Assembly (NCBI RefSeq): GCF_015277895.1
Contig: NZ_CP063815.1
Location: 806,001 to 870,000 of the forward strand
DNA length: 64,000 nt
Direction: 5' to 3'
Source of the DNA: Microbacterium abyssi
GTDB taxonomy: Bacteria; Actinomycetota; Actinomycetes; Actinomycetales; Microbacteriaceae
The notes under the pieces were generated by a model. It worked only from the letters and a program-made list of their open reading frames with translations. It had not been told where the DNA came from and ran no database searches. A program made the position numbers and the translations under genes. The first letter of the stretch is position 1; each line of letters begins with the position of its first letter. Shown piece by piece: positions 1-8,287 of the stretch.

Positions 1-740
1 GCGGCACCGGACGCCCGTATCTCGTCGAGGGCGTCGGAGAGGACATCTGGCCCGGCACCTACGACCCCGCCGTGCCGCACCAGATCGTCCCGATCGACGA
101 CGCTGAATCCTTCGCAATGACCCGCCGCCTGGCGCGCGAGGAGGGCATCCTCGTGGGCGGATCCAGCGGCATGGCGGTCGCTGGAGCGCTGCGCGTGGCG
201 AAGACCCTGCCGGCGGAAGCCGTCATGGTGGTGCTGCTGCCCGACGGCGGTCGCGGCTACCTGTCGAAGATCTTCAACGATTCCTGGATGCGCTCCTACG
301 GGTTCAGCGAGGTCGGGGCGGGAGAGACCGTCGCCGACGTGCTCGAGGCGCGCGATTCCGCACGACAGGCGCAGGGCGCGATCCCTGATCTCGTCCACGC
401 GCATCCCAGCGACACCGTGCTGGACGCGATCAACATGATGACCGAGTTCGCGGTCTCGCAGCTCGTCGTGCTCAGCGCGGAGCCGCCGGTGATGATGGGC
501 GAGGTCGTCGGCACCGTCGACGAGCGCGGCCTGCTGGATCTGCTGTTCCGCGATGCGGCGAAACCCACGGATGCCGTCGGCAACCACGTCGGCGAAAGGC
601 TGCCGCTCATCGGCATCCACGCCCCCGTCGACCAGGCGCGCACGGCGCTCGCCGGGGCTGACGCACTGCTGGTCACGGTCGACGGTCGACCGCACACGGT
701 GCTCACCCGGCAGGACCTCATCGCCTACCTCGCTCACTGA
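1..740 (+). CDS. cbs: cystathionine beta-synthase, C-terminal part (truncated by window edge)
   Basis: The reading frame is open from base 3, so the 5' part of the gene lies outside the window; about 245 residues are visible. The enzyme is a PLP-dependent fold-type II protein that condenses serine with homocysteine to cystathionine in the cytosol. The visible part starts in the catalytic domain with GRPYLVEGVGEDIWPGTYD, continues through the GGSSGMAVAGA glycine-rich segment, and ends in a Bateman module of two CBS motifs (HPSDTVLDAINMM, then HAPVDQARTAL to the stop). The next gene, 73 nt downstream on the same strand, is cystathionine gamma-synthase, which makes the same intermediate from the other side. 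A cysteine synthase of the same fold is the alternative, but those normally lack the CBS pair. Confidence 0.9.
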   Translation, partial: GTGRPYLVEGVGEDIWPGTYDPAVPHQIVPIDDAESFAMTRRLAREEGILVGGSSGMAVAGALRVAKTLPAEAVMVVLLPDGGRGYLSKIFNDSWMRSYGFSEVGAGETVADVLEARDSARQAQGAIPDLVHAHPSDTVLDAINMMTEFAVSQLVVLSAEPPVMMGEVVGTVDERGLLDLLFRDAAKPTDAVGNHVGERLPLIGIHAPVDQARTALAGADALLVTVDGRPHTVLTRQDLIAYLAH

Positions 741-801
741 GCGGCCGCAGGAGCGCTCCGTCGCGCGGCGTAACGCAGGCGCGCCCGGTCAGCGCCGGAC
801 G

Positions 802-807
802 TAGGCT
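802..807 (+). promoter_or_regulatory. -10 hexamer of metB, leaderless arrangement
   Basis: TAGGCT lies exactly 6 nt before the metB ATG. Transcription would start at or next to the start codon, and no Shine-Dalgarno sequence lies between them. Confidence 0.55.
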
Positions 808-813
808 GAAGAC

Positions 814-1968
814 ATGTCCGATCACGCCTTCGCCACCCGTGCCATCCACGCAGGTCAGGATCCCGATCCGCTCACCGGAGCGATCATCCCGCCGATCTAC
901 CAGGCGTCCACGCATGTGCAGGACGGCATCGGAGGTTTCCGGTCCGGCTACGAGTACAACCGCGCGGCCAACCCGACGCGCAGCTCGCTCGAGACGCAGC
1001 TGGCGGCACTCGAAGGCGGCGTCGGCGCGCTCTCGTTCTCGTCCGGCCTCGCCGCAGAGGACGCGCTGCTGCGCGGCATCCTGAAGCCCGGCGACCACGT
1101 GCTGCTCGGCAACGACGTGTACGGAGGCACCTACCGCCTGCTGACCAAGGTGCACGCGGCGTGGGGTGTGGAGACGACGACCGTCGAGCTCGGCGACGCC
1201 GATGCCGTCCGCGCAGCTCTGCGCCCGGAGACGAAGATCATCTGGGTCGAGACGCCCAGCAACCCGCTGCTGAAGATCGTCGACATCGCGAAGACCGTCG
1301 AGCTCGCGCACGCCGCTGGCGTTCTCGTCGTCGTGGACAACACGTTCGCCTCGCCCGCGCTGCAGAACCCGATCGCGCTCGGAGCCGACTTCGTGGTGCA
1401 CTCCACGACCAAGTACCTCGGCGGGCACTCGGACGTACTCGGCGGAGCGGTGATCTTCGCCGACGACCGGTTCTTCGATCAGGTGAAGTTCCAGCAGTTC
1501 GCCGTCGGCGCGGTCTCGGCGCCGCTGGATGGCTGGCTCACCACCCGCGGCATCAAGACCCTCGCCGTGCGGATGCGGCAGCACAGCGCGAACGCGCAGG
1601 CGATCGCCGAGTGGGCGGCCGCGCGTCCCGAGTTCGAGACGGTCTACTACCCGGGGCTCGACATTCATCCAGGCCACGAGATCGCCGCCCGCCAGATGAG
1701 CGGATTCGGCGGGATGCTGTCGTTCGGACTCGCCGCGGGCCCTGATGCGGCTCGTGCCTTCGCCGAGTCGACCGAGCTCTTCCAGCTCGCCGAATCGCTC
1801 GGCGGGGTGGAGTCGCTGATCGGGTACCCGCCGGACATGACGCACGCCTCGGTCCGCGGCACCGAGCTCGCCGTCCCCGAGAACGTCGTGCGGCTTTCGG
1901 TCGGGATCGAGGACGTCGCCGACCTGCTCGCCGACCTTCAGCAGGGCCTCGTTCGCTCCACACGCTGA
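814..1968 (+). CDS. metB: cystathionine gamma-synthase (Cys/Met metabolism PLP enzyme)
   Basis: The 384-aa protein has the usual length for the Cys/Met PLP-dependent family. It replaces the activated hydroxyl of O-succinyl- or O-acetylhomoserine with cysteine to give cystathionine. The PLP lysine is K200 in HSTTKYLGGHSD. YEYNRAANPTR near residue 46 and VETPSNPLLKIVDI near residue 145 are family signatures, and VVDNTF carries the aspartate that contacts the pyridine nitrogen. The ATG follows a TAGGCT hexamer by 6 nt. Together with the preceding cystathionine beta-synthase it forms a transsulfuration pair, an order common in actinobacteria. Cystathionine gamma-lyase is very similar in sequence and cannot be excluded. 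Confidence 0.9.
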   Translation: MSDHAFATRAIHAGQDPDPLTGAIIPPIYQASTHVQDGIGGFRSGYEYNRAANPTRSSLETQLAALEGGVGALSFSSGLAAEDALLRGILKPGDHVLLGNDVYGGTYRLLTKVHAAWGVETTTVELGDADAVRAALRPETKIIWVETPSNPLLKIVDIAKTVELAHAAGVLVVVDNTFASPALQNPIALGADFVVHSTTKYLGGHSDVLGGAVIFADDRFFDQVKFQQFAVGAVSAPLDGWLTTRGIKTLAVRMRQHSANAQAIAEWAAARPEFETVYYPGLDIHPGHEIAARQMSGFGGMLSFGLAAGPDAARAFAESTELFQLAESLGGVESLIGYPPDMTHASVRGTELAVPENVVRLSVGIEDVADLLADLQQGLVRSTR

Positions 1969-2011
1969 ACGCGTCGCCGCGGCCGGCGCGTGGATCAGGC
2001 ACAATAGCCGG

Positions 2012-2656
2012 ATGACGCGTCCGGTGCTGCTGTGGTGGGGGATCGGTGCGATCCTCGCCGCCATGGCTCTCGGCGCGGCGTTGACCGCGGAGGGACCGGA
2101 CATCCCGTCGGCGATCGACGCGTGGTGGAACTCGCTGATGGACGGCATCAGGTCGCCGTTCTTCGTCGGGTTCGGCTCAGCGCTCGATCGAGTCGGCGGG
2201 AGCAGGATCGCGACGATCGTCGGTCTCGTCGCCGTCGCGGTGCTGCTGATCGTGCGTCGATGGCGCGCCGCGGTCTTCGTGGCGGTCTCGCTGCTGGCCA
2301 GCGTTCTGGTGGTGCAGTTGCTGAAGGGTCTGTTCGGCAGGACGCGGCCGGAGGACATCCTCGTCGACTCGGACTTCGGTTCATTCCCCAGCGGGCATAC
2401 GGCGAATGCGACGACGTTCGCCGTACTGGCGGTGATGCTCTTCCCGCGCCTGTGGGTGTGGCTGGTGGCCGGGCTGTGGATCGTCTGCATGGCCTTCTCG
2501 CGCACGGTGCTGTCCGCCCACTGGCTGAGCGACACCGTCGGCGGCATGCTGATCGGAGCAGGTGTGACGCTGGTGGTGGGCGGGCTGCTGCTCGACTGGG
2601 TGCGATCGACGAGCAGCAGCCCGCCACGTACCGCTGACGACGCGTCGTCGGCTTGA
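2012..2656 (+). CDS. PAP2-family membrane phosphatase
   Basis: This 214-aa protein is a membrane phosphatase of the PAP2 superfamily, which hydrolyses lipid phosphates or polyprenyl pyrophosphates at the membrane. All three catalytic blocks are present: KGLFGRTRPED near residue 110, FPSGHTAN near residue 130, and SRTVLSAHWLSD near residue 165. They lie between hydrophobic segments consistent with about five or six membrane helices. It starts with ATG 43 nt after metB; CACAAT sits 6 nt upstream of the start as a possible -10 box. Undecaprenyl-pyrophosphate recycling is a reasonable guess, but the substrate cannot be read from the sequence. Confidence 0.85.
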   Translation: MTRPVLLWWGIGAILAAMALGAALTAEGPDIPSAIDAWWNSLMDGIRSPFFVGFGSALDRVGGSRIATIVGLVAVAVLLIVRRWRAAVFVAVSLLASVLVVQLLKGLFGRTRPEDILVDSDFGSFPSGHTANATTFAVLAVMLFPRLWVWLVAGLWIVCMAFSRTVLSAHWLSDTVGGMLIGAGVTLVVGGLLLDWVRSTSSSPPRTADDASSA

Positions 2657-2677
2657 GGCAGAAATGAGGAGTGTGCA

Positions 2678-3274
2678 GTGATCGGCATTCGCCAGTACCG
2701 TGTCGAGGATCGACCGGCGATATTCGAGGTGTGCCTCAAGACCGCTGACGCCGGCCAGGACGCCACCGGACTGTTCTCCGACGATGAGCTCTGGGGGCTC
2801 GTCTTCGCGGTGCCCTACGTCGAACGGCATCCCGATCTGGCTTGGATCGTCGAAGCAGACGATGGCCGGGTGATCGGCTACATCGTCGCCACCGACGAAA
2901 CGGATGCCTTCGAGAAGTGGTTCCGAGATGAGTGGTGGCCGCAGTTCGCCGATCGCTTCCCGCGGTCGGTCACTCCGCAGACGCGCGAAGAGAAGATCGT
3001 CGAGTACGCGTATGCACGTGGGCCGGGACGCGAGCCGAGCGCAGCGGAGTATCCCGCGCACCTGCATATCGACCTGCTGCCCGAGACGCAGGGGCAGGGG
3101 CTGGGCCGACGGCTCATCGAGACGCTCTTCGCCGAACTGCGCAGGCGGGGGGTGCGGGGCCTGCACCTCGGCATGGACCCTGCGAACACCGGCGCCGCGA
3201 GCTTCTACGAGCGGATCGGGATGCACCGGCTGCCGGTCGAGCCAGGCTCGCTTGCCTACGGCATCCGGTTGTAG
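2678..3274 (+). CDS. GNAT-family N-acetyltransferase
   Basis: The 198-aa protein has a GNAT fold. The acetyl-CoA-binding motif is LLPETQGQGLGRRLIETLF in the C-terminal half, followed by a conserved late strand and helix (GMDPANTGAASFYERIGM). The N-terminal part with RVIGYIVATDETDAFEKWF is longer than in minimal GNAT proteins and resembles the subgroup related to O-GlcNAcase-associated acetyltransferases. The GTG start is supported by GAGGAG about 9 nt upstream, and the gene follows the PAP2 gene by 21 nt. The acceptor substrate is unknown. Confidence 0.82.
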   Translation: MIGIRQYRVEDRPAIFEVCLKTADAGQDATGLFSDDELWGLVFAVPYVERHPDLAWIVEADDGRVIGYIVATDETDAFEKWFRDEWWPQFADRFPRSVTPQTREEKIVEYAYARGPGREPSAAEYPAHLHIDLLPETQGQGLGRRLIETLFAELRRRGVRGLHLGMDPANTGAASFYERIGMHRLPVEPGSLAYGIRL

Positions 3275-3282
3275 TTCTCTCA

Positions 3283-3333
3283 GGTCGCAGAAGTTGCCGC
3301 TCACATCGCTGCGAAGCGGCGTTTTCTGCGACC
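3283..3333. repeat. 51-bp palindromic element (REP-like hairpin)
   Basis: A near-perfect nested inverted repeat: outer arms GGTCGCAGAA and TTCTGCGACC (10 bp each), and inner arms GCCGCT and AGCGGC, separated on both sides by GTT. It begins 8 nt after the GNAT stop codon. It has no U-tract, so it looks like a dispersed palindrome rather than a simple terminator. Confidence 0.6.
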
Positions 3334-3350
3334 CGGAGCGGCCGGGAACG

Positions 3351-3382
3351 ACTGAAGGCCCCGCTTTCGCGAGGCCTTCAGT
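3351..3382 (-). terminator. hairpin terminator downstream of tRNA-Ser
   Basis: ACTGAAGGCC and GGCCTTCAGT form a perfect 10-bp stem around a 12-nt loop, starting 4 nt past the 3' end of the minus-strand tRNA-Ser. It could also stop transcripts arriving from the GNAT gene on the plus strand. The U-tract is weak, as is usual in high-GC actinobacteria. Confidence 0.6.
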
Positions 3383-3386
3383 CATC

Positions 3387-3474
3387 TGGCGGTGACGGCG
3401 GGATTCGAACCCGCGGTTGCTTGCACAACACACGCTTTCCAAGCGTGCTCCTTCGGCCGCTCGGACACGTCACC
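3387..3474 (-). tRNA. tRNA-Ser(GGA)
   Basis: The 88-nt class II tRNA has an acceptor stem GGTGACG/CGTCACC, a D arm, anticodon stem CACGC/GCGTG with loop TTGGAAA (anticodon GGA), a long variable arm, and T loop TTCGAAT. Discriminator G73 and the CCA end are encoded in the gene. It reads UCC/UCU serine codons. Confidence 0.96.
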
Positions 3475-3550
3475 AGGAAACAACCTCAACAGTCTATCCG
3501 ATCGTGCGCACCGCCCGTGCCGCTGCCAGGTGACGGCGACATCGCACGAT

Positions 3551-3556
3551 TAGGCT
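3551..3556 (+). promoter_or_regulatory. -10 hexamer of the LCP gene, leaderless arrangement
   Basis: TAGGCT followed by 6 nt and then the ATG at 3563; no Shine-Dalgarno sequence lies between. Confidence 0.55.
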
Positions 3557-3562
3557 GACCTC

Positions 3563-4804
3563 ATGAAGCGGGAATCAGCGCCGAACGTGCGCGCCAGACA
3601 CGGTCGCGAACGGTCGCGATCCCGCGCACGGCGGGTGCTCGGCTGGATCGCGATCGGCCTTGGCACCGTTCTCGTCGCCATCCTCGGCGTCGCCGTATGG
3701 CTGTTCCTCGACCTGAGCGCGATCTACAGCGAGGATGCCGTCGAGCTGCAGAGCGAGACGGAGGCTCCGCCCGAGTTCACCGAGCTCGAGGGCAGCGCGA
3801 ACATCGTCATCGCGGGCACCGACAACTGCGAGCCCGAGTACGCCGATCTGTTCGGCGACCGCTGCTCGGATGCCGAGGAGGGCGTCCGCAGCGACGTCCT
3901 CATGCTGGTTCACATCTCGGAGCAGCCCCGCCGTGTGACAGTCGTGAGCTTTCCGCGAGATCTTCTGGTCGACATCCCGTCCTGCACGGACGCCGACGGC
4001 AACGAGACGCCGGAGATGTACGGGCAGATGATCAACTCCGCCTTCAGCGCAGGCGGGCTGGCCTGTTCTGTGCAGACGGTCGAAGAGCTCACCGGCGTCG
4101 ACGTCGGGTACGCCGCGTCCATCAACTGGGGCGGCGTCATCGACGTCACCAACGCGATCGGCGGCGTTCCGGTCTGTCTCGCCACGCCGATGAAGGATGC
4201 CGACTCCGGCATCGACCTCCCCGCAGGCACCCATGAGCTGCAGGGAGCGGAGGCACTCGCCTTCCTGCGCGCCCGCTACTCGACAGAGGACGGCAGCGAC
4301 ACCGCGCGCATCGGCAACCAGCAGTTGTACATGTCGAGCCTGGTGCGCAAGGTCACCAGCGAAAAGGTGCTGACCGATCCCGTGGTCCTGTTGCCGCTGG
4401 CGCGGACCATCGTGTCGGCGGTCGATCCCAGCACCAGCCTCACCGATCCCGTCACGCTCGTGCGGATGGGCCTTGCGCTCAAGGACATCCCGGTCAGCGA
4501 CTACGTGTTCGTGCAGTACCCGGCTGTGACCTCGGAAGTCGACGCCAACCGCCTCGAACCACTCACGGATGCGGCGGCCACCCTGTTCGAGGCGTTGGAG
4601 GCGAACGAGCCGCTGACTCTCACTCCGGAGGACGACGGCAACTCTGAGACACCCGCGCCGGAGGCGCCCGAATCAGAGGCTCCCGCACCGGAGACGACGG
4701 CGCCGGCGACGCCGACGCCCGGGGAAGGCACAGTGACCCTGCCGAGCGACGTCACGGGGACCACCGGCGACGACGAGGGGTGTGCGACGGGGCGCGTCTA
4801 CTGA
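3563..4804 (+). CDS. LytR-CpsA-Psr (LCP) family cell-wall ligase
   Basis: The 413-aa protein has a basic N-terminus, one membrane helix at about residues 27-50, and an extracellular LCP domain. LCP enzymes transfer glycopolymers from polyprenyl-phosphate carriers to peptidoglycan or arabinogalactan-like acceptors. Family blocks are visible: GVRSDVLMLVHI, VTVVSFPRDLLVDIP with the catalytic-site arginine, INSAFSAGG, INWGGVIDVTNAIGGVPVCL, and LQGAEALAFLRARYS with conserved arginines. The last 70 residues form a Pro/Glu/Ala/Thr-rich linker ending DDEGCATGRVY, probably disordered. The polymer transferred cannot be inferred. Confidence 0.9.
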   Translation: MKRESAPNVRARHGRERSRSRARRVLGWIAIGLGTVLVAILGVAVWLFLDLSAIYSEDAVELQSETEAPPEFTELEGSANIVIAGTDNCEPEYADLFGDRCSDAEEGVRSDVLMLVHISEQPRRVTVVSFPRDLLVDIPSCTDADGNETPEMYGQMINSAFSAGGLACSVQTVEELTGVDVGYAASINWGGVIDVTNAIGGVPVCLATPMKDADSGIDLPAGTHELQGAEALAFLRARYSTEDGSDTARIGNQQLYMSSLVRKVTSEKVLTDPVVLLPLARTIVSAVDPSTSLTDPVTLVRMGLALKDIPVSDYVFVQYPAVTSEVDANRLEPLTDAAATLFEALEANEPLTLTPEDDGNSETPAPEAPESEAPAPETTAPATPTPGEGTVTLPSDVTGTTGDDEGCATGRVY

Positions 4805-4815
4805 GCCGACTCGCC

Positions 4816-4821
4816 TAAAAT
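4816..4821 (+). promoter_or_regulatory. -10 hexamer of trhO, leaderless arrangement
   Basis: TAAAAT, then 6 nt, then the GTG start at 4828. Confidence 0.6.
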
Positions 4822-4827
4822 CTCAGG

Positions 4828-5724
4828 GTGAGCACCCCCAAGATCGTTCTGTTCTACGCTTTCGTGCCCCTCGACGACCCCGAGGCGATCCGGGTGTGGC
4901 AGCGCGACCTGGGTGAGGCGCTCGGTCTGCGCGGGCGCCTGATCATCTCGAAGCACGGCATCAACGGCACGCTCGGCGGTGACCTGCCCGTGCTGAAGAA
5001 GTGGGCCAGGTCGTTCCGCTCGTACGCGGCGTTCAAGGACTCTGACATCAAGTGGAGCGAGGGCACGGGTCTGGATGCGGACGGCCGAAGCCTGGACTTT
5101 CCGAAGCTCAGCGTGAAGGTGCGCGACGAGATCGTCTCGTTCGGTGCTCCCGGCGAGCTCCGCGTCGATGAGAACGGCGTCGTCGGGGGCGGCATCCGCC
5201 TCACTCCCGAGTCGCTGCACGAGCTCGTCGAGTCGCGCGAGGACGTCGTCTTCTTCGACGGACGCAACGCGCTCGAGGCCGAGATCGGCCGGTTCAAGGA
5301 TGCCGTCGTGCCCGACACCGAGACGACGCGCGATTTCGTGCAGCTGCTCGACTCGGGCGCCTACGACGACCTCAAGGGCAAGCCCGTGGTCACCTACTGC
5401 ACCGGCGGCATCCGCTGCGAGGTGCTCTCCAGCCTGATGGTCTCGCGCGGTTTCGGCGAGGTGTACCAGCTCGACGGCGGCATCGTCCGTTACGGCGAGA
5501 AGTACGGCGACGACGGACTGTGGGAGGGGTCGCTGTACGTGTTCGACAAACGCGGCTCGGTCGACTTCAGCGATCACGCCACCGTCGTGGGGGAGTGCGC
5601 CGGATGCGGTGGGCCGACGAACCGCACCGCGAACTGCCCTGATGCCTCGTGCCGTCGTCAGTTCGTCGTCTGCGACGCGTGCGACGCCGTGGCCTGCGAT
5701 GAGCACGCCGCGGCGGCAGTCTGA
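4828..5724 (+). CDS. trhO: tRNA uridine(34) hydroxylase, rhodanese-like (TrhO/YceA family)
   Basis: The 298-aa protein matches the UPF0176/TrhO family, which makes 5-hydroxyuridine at the wobble position of tRNA. An N-terminal ferredoxin-like domain ([12 protein letters not shown]) precedes a rhodanese domain with the active cysteine C191 in [11 protein letters not shown] and the paired C197. The C-terminal tail carries a cysteine cluster ([19 protein letters not shown] and [12 protein letters not shown]) that probably binds zinc. The GTG start lies 6 nt after a TAAAAT hexamer. The family match is strong; the enzymatic role comes from other bacterial members. Confidence 0.9.
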   Translation: MSTPKIVLFYAFVPLDDPEAIRVWQRDLGEALGLRGRLIISKHGINGTLGGDLPVLKKWARSFRSYAAFKDSDIKWSEGTGLDADGRSLDFPKLSVKVRDEIVSFGAPGELRVDENGVVGGGIRLTPESLHELVESREDVVFFDGRNALEAEIGRFKDAVVPDTETTRDFVQLLDSGAYDDLKGKPVVTYCTGGIRCEVLSSLMVSRGFGEVYQLDGGIVRYGEKYGDDGLWEGSLYVFDKRGSVDFSDHATVVGECAGCGGPTNRTANCPDASCRRQFVVCDACDAVACDEHAAAAV

Positions 5725-5739
5725 TGGTTGGATGATCCG

Positions 5740-6600
5740 ATGAGAATCGCCCCGCGCCGGATCGCCGGCCTGACCGGCCTGGCGGCAGTGAGCATGCTGC
5801 TGGCGGGGTGCGCGACACCGGCAGGTGAGCCCGGCGCCACGCCGGCGTCGATGGATGAGCTGTGCGCAGAGCCGCTGGTGCTCACGTGCGAAACCGGCGG
5901 CGGCACGACCATCATTGTGGTGCCCGGTGATGCCGCAGACGAGCGCGTGACGGAGTTCGCGCACAGGCTGTACGACTCCGATGCCGCAGCCTCGGGCGGT
6001 GACATCATCCTTCGCGGAGAGCACAGCGACCCGCGGGTTCTCGACCCGGAGGTCTCGCCACCGCCGAAGTGGGAGCTCACGGTGCACCCAGGCGAACCCG
6101 AGCAGTTCGAAGCGGCGCTGTCGGGCACGCTCGCGGCGGCGGCCGTTCCCGGTGCGGTCGGCGTCTTCGCACAGGGGTGGCCGCACGTCACGGTCGAGAC
6201 GCTCGACGAGTTCGATGAGGTGTTCACGCGGCTGTCGTCCATGCCGCTGTTCCGGGGCGGCGGAACCTACACGCTGCAGTCCCTCGACGAGCACCTTCGC
6301 CTCGTCCACGTCCCGAGCCGCACGGCGGACTCGGCGGTCCTCGAGATCATCGGCATCGCCCGCGACTATCCCGCCGCCGAGGTGCTGCTGGAGGCGCCCG
6401 AGAGCGGGCCGCAGTATCCGGCCCTCTACGTCTCCGGACTGACCCCGGCGCAAGCAGCAGAACTGGATGCGCGTCTCAGCGACCCGCGGCTGGCCACGGC
6501 AGACGTGGACGGATACGCGCTCGAGTACGTCCTCGGTTCCCTCGGCGAAGACGGCACGACCTACCTCGGCGGAACCTTCGGAGGCGTGCCGGCAGGTTGA
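5740..6600 (+). CDS. putative lipoprotein of unknown function
   Basis: This 286-aa protein was not recognised. Its N-terminus MRIAPRRIAGLTGLAA runs into a lipobox VSMLLAGC, so it should be a lipid-anchored exported protein. The mature part is acidic and rich in Ala, Leu and Glu, with no motif I can name. I chose the ATG at 5740 rather than the TTG 12 nt upstream because it begins a normal signal peptide. It lies 15 nt after trhO on the same strand and may be cotranscribed. It is followed by 186 nt without a recognised element, then a convergent gene. Confidence 0.75.
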   Translation: MRIAPRRIAGLTGLAAVSMLLAGCATPAGEPGATPASMDELCAEPLVLTCETGGGTTIIVVPGDAADERVTEFAHRLYDSDAAASGGDIILRGEHSDPRVLDPEVSPPPKWELTVHPGEPEQFEAALSGTLAAAAVPGAVGVFAQGWPHVTVETLDEFDEVFTRLSSMPLFRGGGTYTLQSLDEHLRLVHVPSRTADSAVLEIIGIARDYPAAEVLLEAPESGPQYPALYVSGLTPAQAAELDARLSDPRLATADVDGYALEYVLGSLGEDGTTYLGGTFGGVPAG

Positions 6601-6786
6601 ATTCGGCGCGGCAGCGGTCGGTCATTGCTCGCAGCCGGCGAGAGCGATCGTGAGCGCCATGAGAGCGAGGGTCGCCGGTCCGTGTGCGCGAAGCGGGGGA
6701 TTCACGGACGCAGTCGTGGGTCGAGCCTATTCGCCTCCGGTTCGTCGTCGCTCGGTCGCGCGTTCCGGAGCAGGCCCGGCACTCAT

Positions 6787-7773
6787 CTACAGAGCGTCGC
6801 GGAGTCGGGTCAGCTCCGCGATCCGGCTCTCGAGCGACGGCGCGTTACCGGCGCGCAGCTCGCGCAGTGGGGAGTCGTAGATCGATTGCGCTCCGTCCTC
6901 GCCGCAATCCAGGAGCTGGGTGATTCGGGTCACCGCTTCGCGGTCCGTTTCTGCCGTCGCGATCGCCTCGGCGATTCTGGTCAGCGATGCTCCCGCGGTG
7001 ATCATCGCACGCGTCTGCGTGATCTGAGCGTCGATCATCCGACGGCGTTCTGTCGGTTGCAGGCTGTGGCGGGGCGATAGGGCGCGATGCCGGGCGATCT
7101 GCTCGGCAGACACGTCCAGCCGCAGTGGTCTGTCAGTCCGCAGATCGAGTCCGGTGAGGATGGCGTGGAGGTCATGCTCACCGGGTTCGAGCGTCGCCCA
7201 GGTGGCTGAATTGACCGTGACCGGCACTCGAGCGTAGTCGCCGGGATCAAGCGGGACGGCACGGTGCCCGCCGCTGCTGGCCCAGCCGAAGCTGAACGCG
7301 GTCACCCCCGGCTCGGTGAAGACTCCGACGGCCTGGAACCCGTCGCCATCCGGGATCCATCGTGAGTGGCCGGCGTTCACGATATCGATGAAGAAGTCAT
7401 CGGCGACCTGGCGCGTCGTCATCGTCTCCGGCCAGCGCAGCATCAGTCCGCGGCGCCGTTCGGAACGGCTCGCACGCAGGGGCATCACATCGGGATGCAC
7501 GCGAATCATCGCATCGGCCGCTCTGGTCTGCACATACGCAACGCGCCAGCTCTTGTTCTCAAGATCCGTCGGCGCTCCGAGCAGGATCGAGCCCGCCGAA
7601 TGGTGGTGCTTGACCACGCGCCAACGGTCGACCGGCGCACCCTGCGCCGACTGCTCGTCGATCTGCACTCCGAGTTCTTCAGCGAGCGCAGCAAGGTCGG
7701 CTCCGTCCGCAGCGAGTGCTTCACGATCGACATCGGCGTCACCGAGCTGAGGAGACTCGTCAGTGGGTTCCAC
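6787..7773 (-). CDS. conserved hypothetical protein (328 aa)
   Basis: The protein was not recognised. It starts with GTG preceded by AAGGA at 7-nt spacing and only 4 nt after the DUF1990 stop codon, so it is the last gene of the moxR operon. The first 35 residues are acidic. The middle (residues about 45-215) has alternating beta-like segments with DFFIDIVNAGHSRWIPDGDG and FGWASSGGHRAVPLDPGDYA. The C-terminal third is helical and polar (MIDAQITQTRAMITAG). No signal peptide or membrane segment is apparent. Coupling to the operon suggests an accessory role, but nothing more can be said. Confidence 0.7.
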   Translation of the reverse strand: MEPTDESPQLGDADVDREALAADGADLAALAEELGVQIDEQSAQGAPVDRWRVVKHHHSAGSILLGAPTDLENKSWRVAYVQTRAADAMIRVHPDVMPLRASRSERRRGLMLRWPETMTTRQVADDFFIDIVNAGHSRWIPDGDGFQAVGVFTEPGVTAFSFGWASSGGHRAVPLDPGDYARVPVTVNSATWATLEPGEHDLHAILTGLDLRTDRPLRLDVSAEQIARHRALSPRHSLQPTERRRMIDAQITQTRAMITAGASLTRIAEAIATAETDREAVTRITQLLDCGEDGAQSIYDSPLRELRAGNAPSLESRIAELTRLRDAL

Positions 7774-7777
7774 GCCT

Positions 7778-8287
7778 TCATCCTTCCATCTCGTCGGTGG
7801 ATGGCCGGTTCGCGGACAACGCACGCAGGTAGCGGCGTCGAGCGATGACCTGGGCGATGCGCAGGACGGGATACAGCGCTCGCCACGGTTGCCGTTCGGC
7901 GGGCCTGGTCAGTGACCTGACGGTGAACGTCACGTTGTCGCGGTCGCGGGTCACGATGAACGCCTCTTCTCCGGCTACGGGGTGACCGGGGAGGGTGCGG
8001 TAGGAGAACCCGACGCGCGCGTCGGTGTCGACCACGGCGACGACTTCGACCGGCTCGCGGACCGTGATGCCCAGCATCCGCGCCGTGATGGTGAGCCGGT
8101 CGCCGGCCCGCACCGGTCCCGGGCGGTCGACGGCGAAGCCGCTCCGTGTCTTCACCCTCCAGCGAAGAACGTCATGGGCGGCACGCTGCCAGGCAGCTTC
8201 ACCCTGGCCGACCACGGCCGACGCCTCGACGCGACGACCGAGCGACGCAGACGTCTCCGGCCACCCCGCCTGCCGAGGCGCCGTCAC
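7778..8287 (-). CDS. DUF1990 family protein
   Basis: This 169-aa protein has the DUF1990 pattern: AAHDVLRWRVKTRSGF, then VRAGDRLTITARMLG, then VGFSYRTLPGHPVAGEEAF, and the terminal RRRYLRALSANRP. The family is of unknown function and is thought to adopt a lipid- or ligand-binding helix-grip fold. The start is the GTG that overlaps the TGA of the transglutaminase gene (GTGA); longer open extensions run inside the upstream gene and are not used. Gene order shows translational coupling in the moxR-DUF58-transglutaminase operon. Confidence 0.8.
   Translation of the reverse strand: MTAPRQAGWPETSASLGRRVEASAVVGQGEAAWQRAAHDVLRWRVKTRSGFAVDRPGPVRAGDRLTITARMLGITVREPVEVVAVVDTDARVGFSYRTLPGHPVAGEEAFIVTRDRDNVTFTVRSLTRPAERQPWRALYPVLRIAQVIARRRYLRALSANRPSTDEMEG

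Noticed and set aside
718..2766. Long open frame on the minus strand opposite metB and the PAP2 gene.
   Set aside because: Shadow of well-identified plus-strand genes, with no domain signature.
6601..6786. A gene in the gap between the lipoprotein and the convergent 328-aa protein.
   Set aside because: Open frames here lack a credible start and overlap the minus-strand gene; nothing else is recognisable in these 186 nt.
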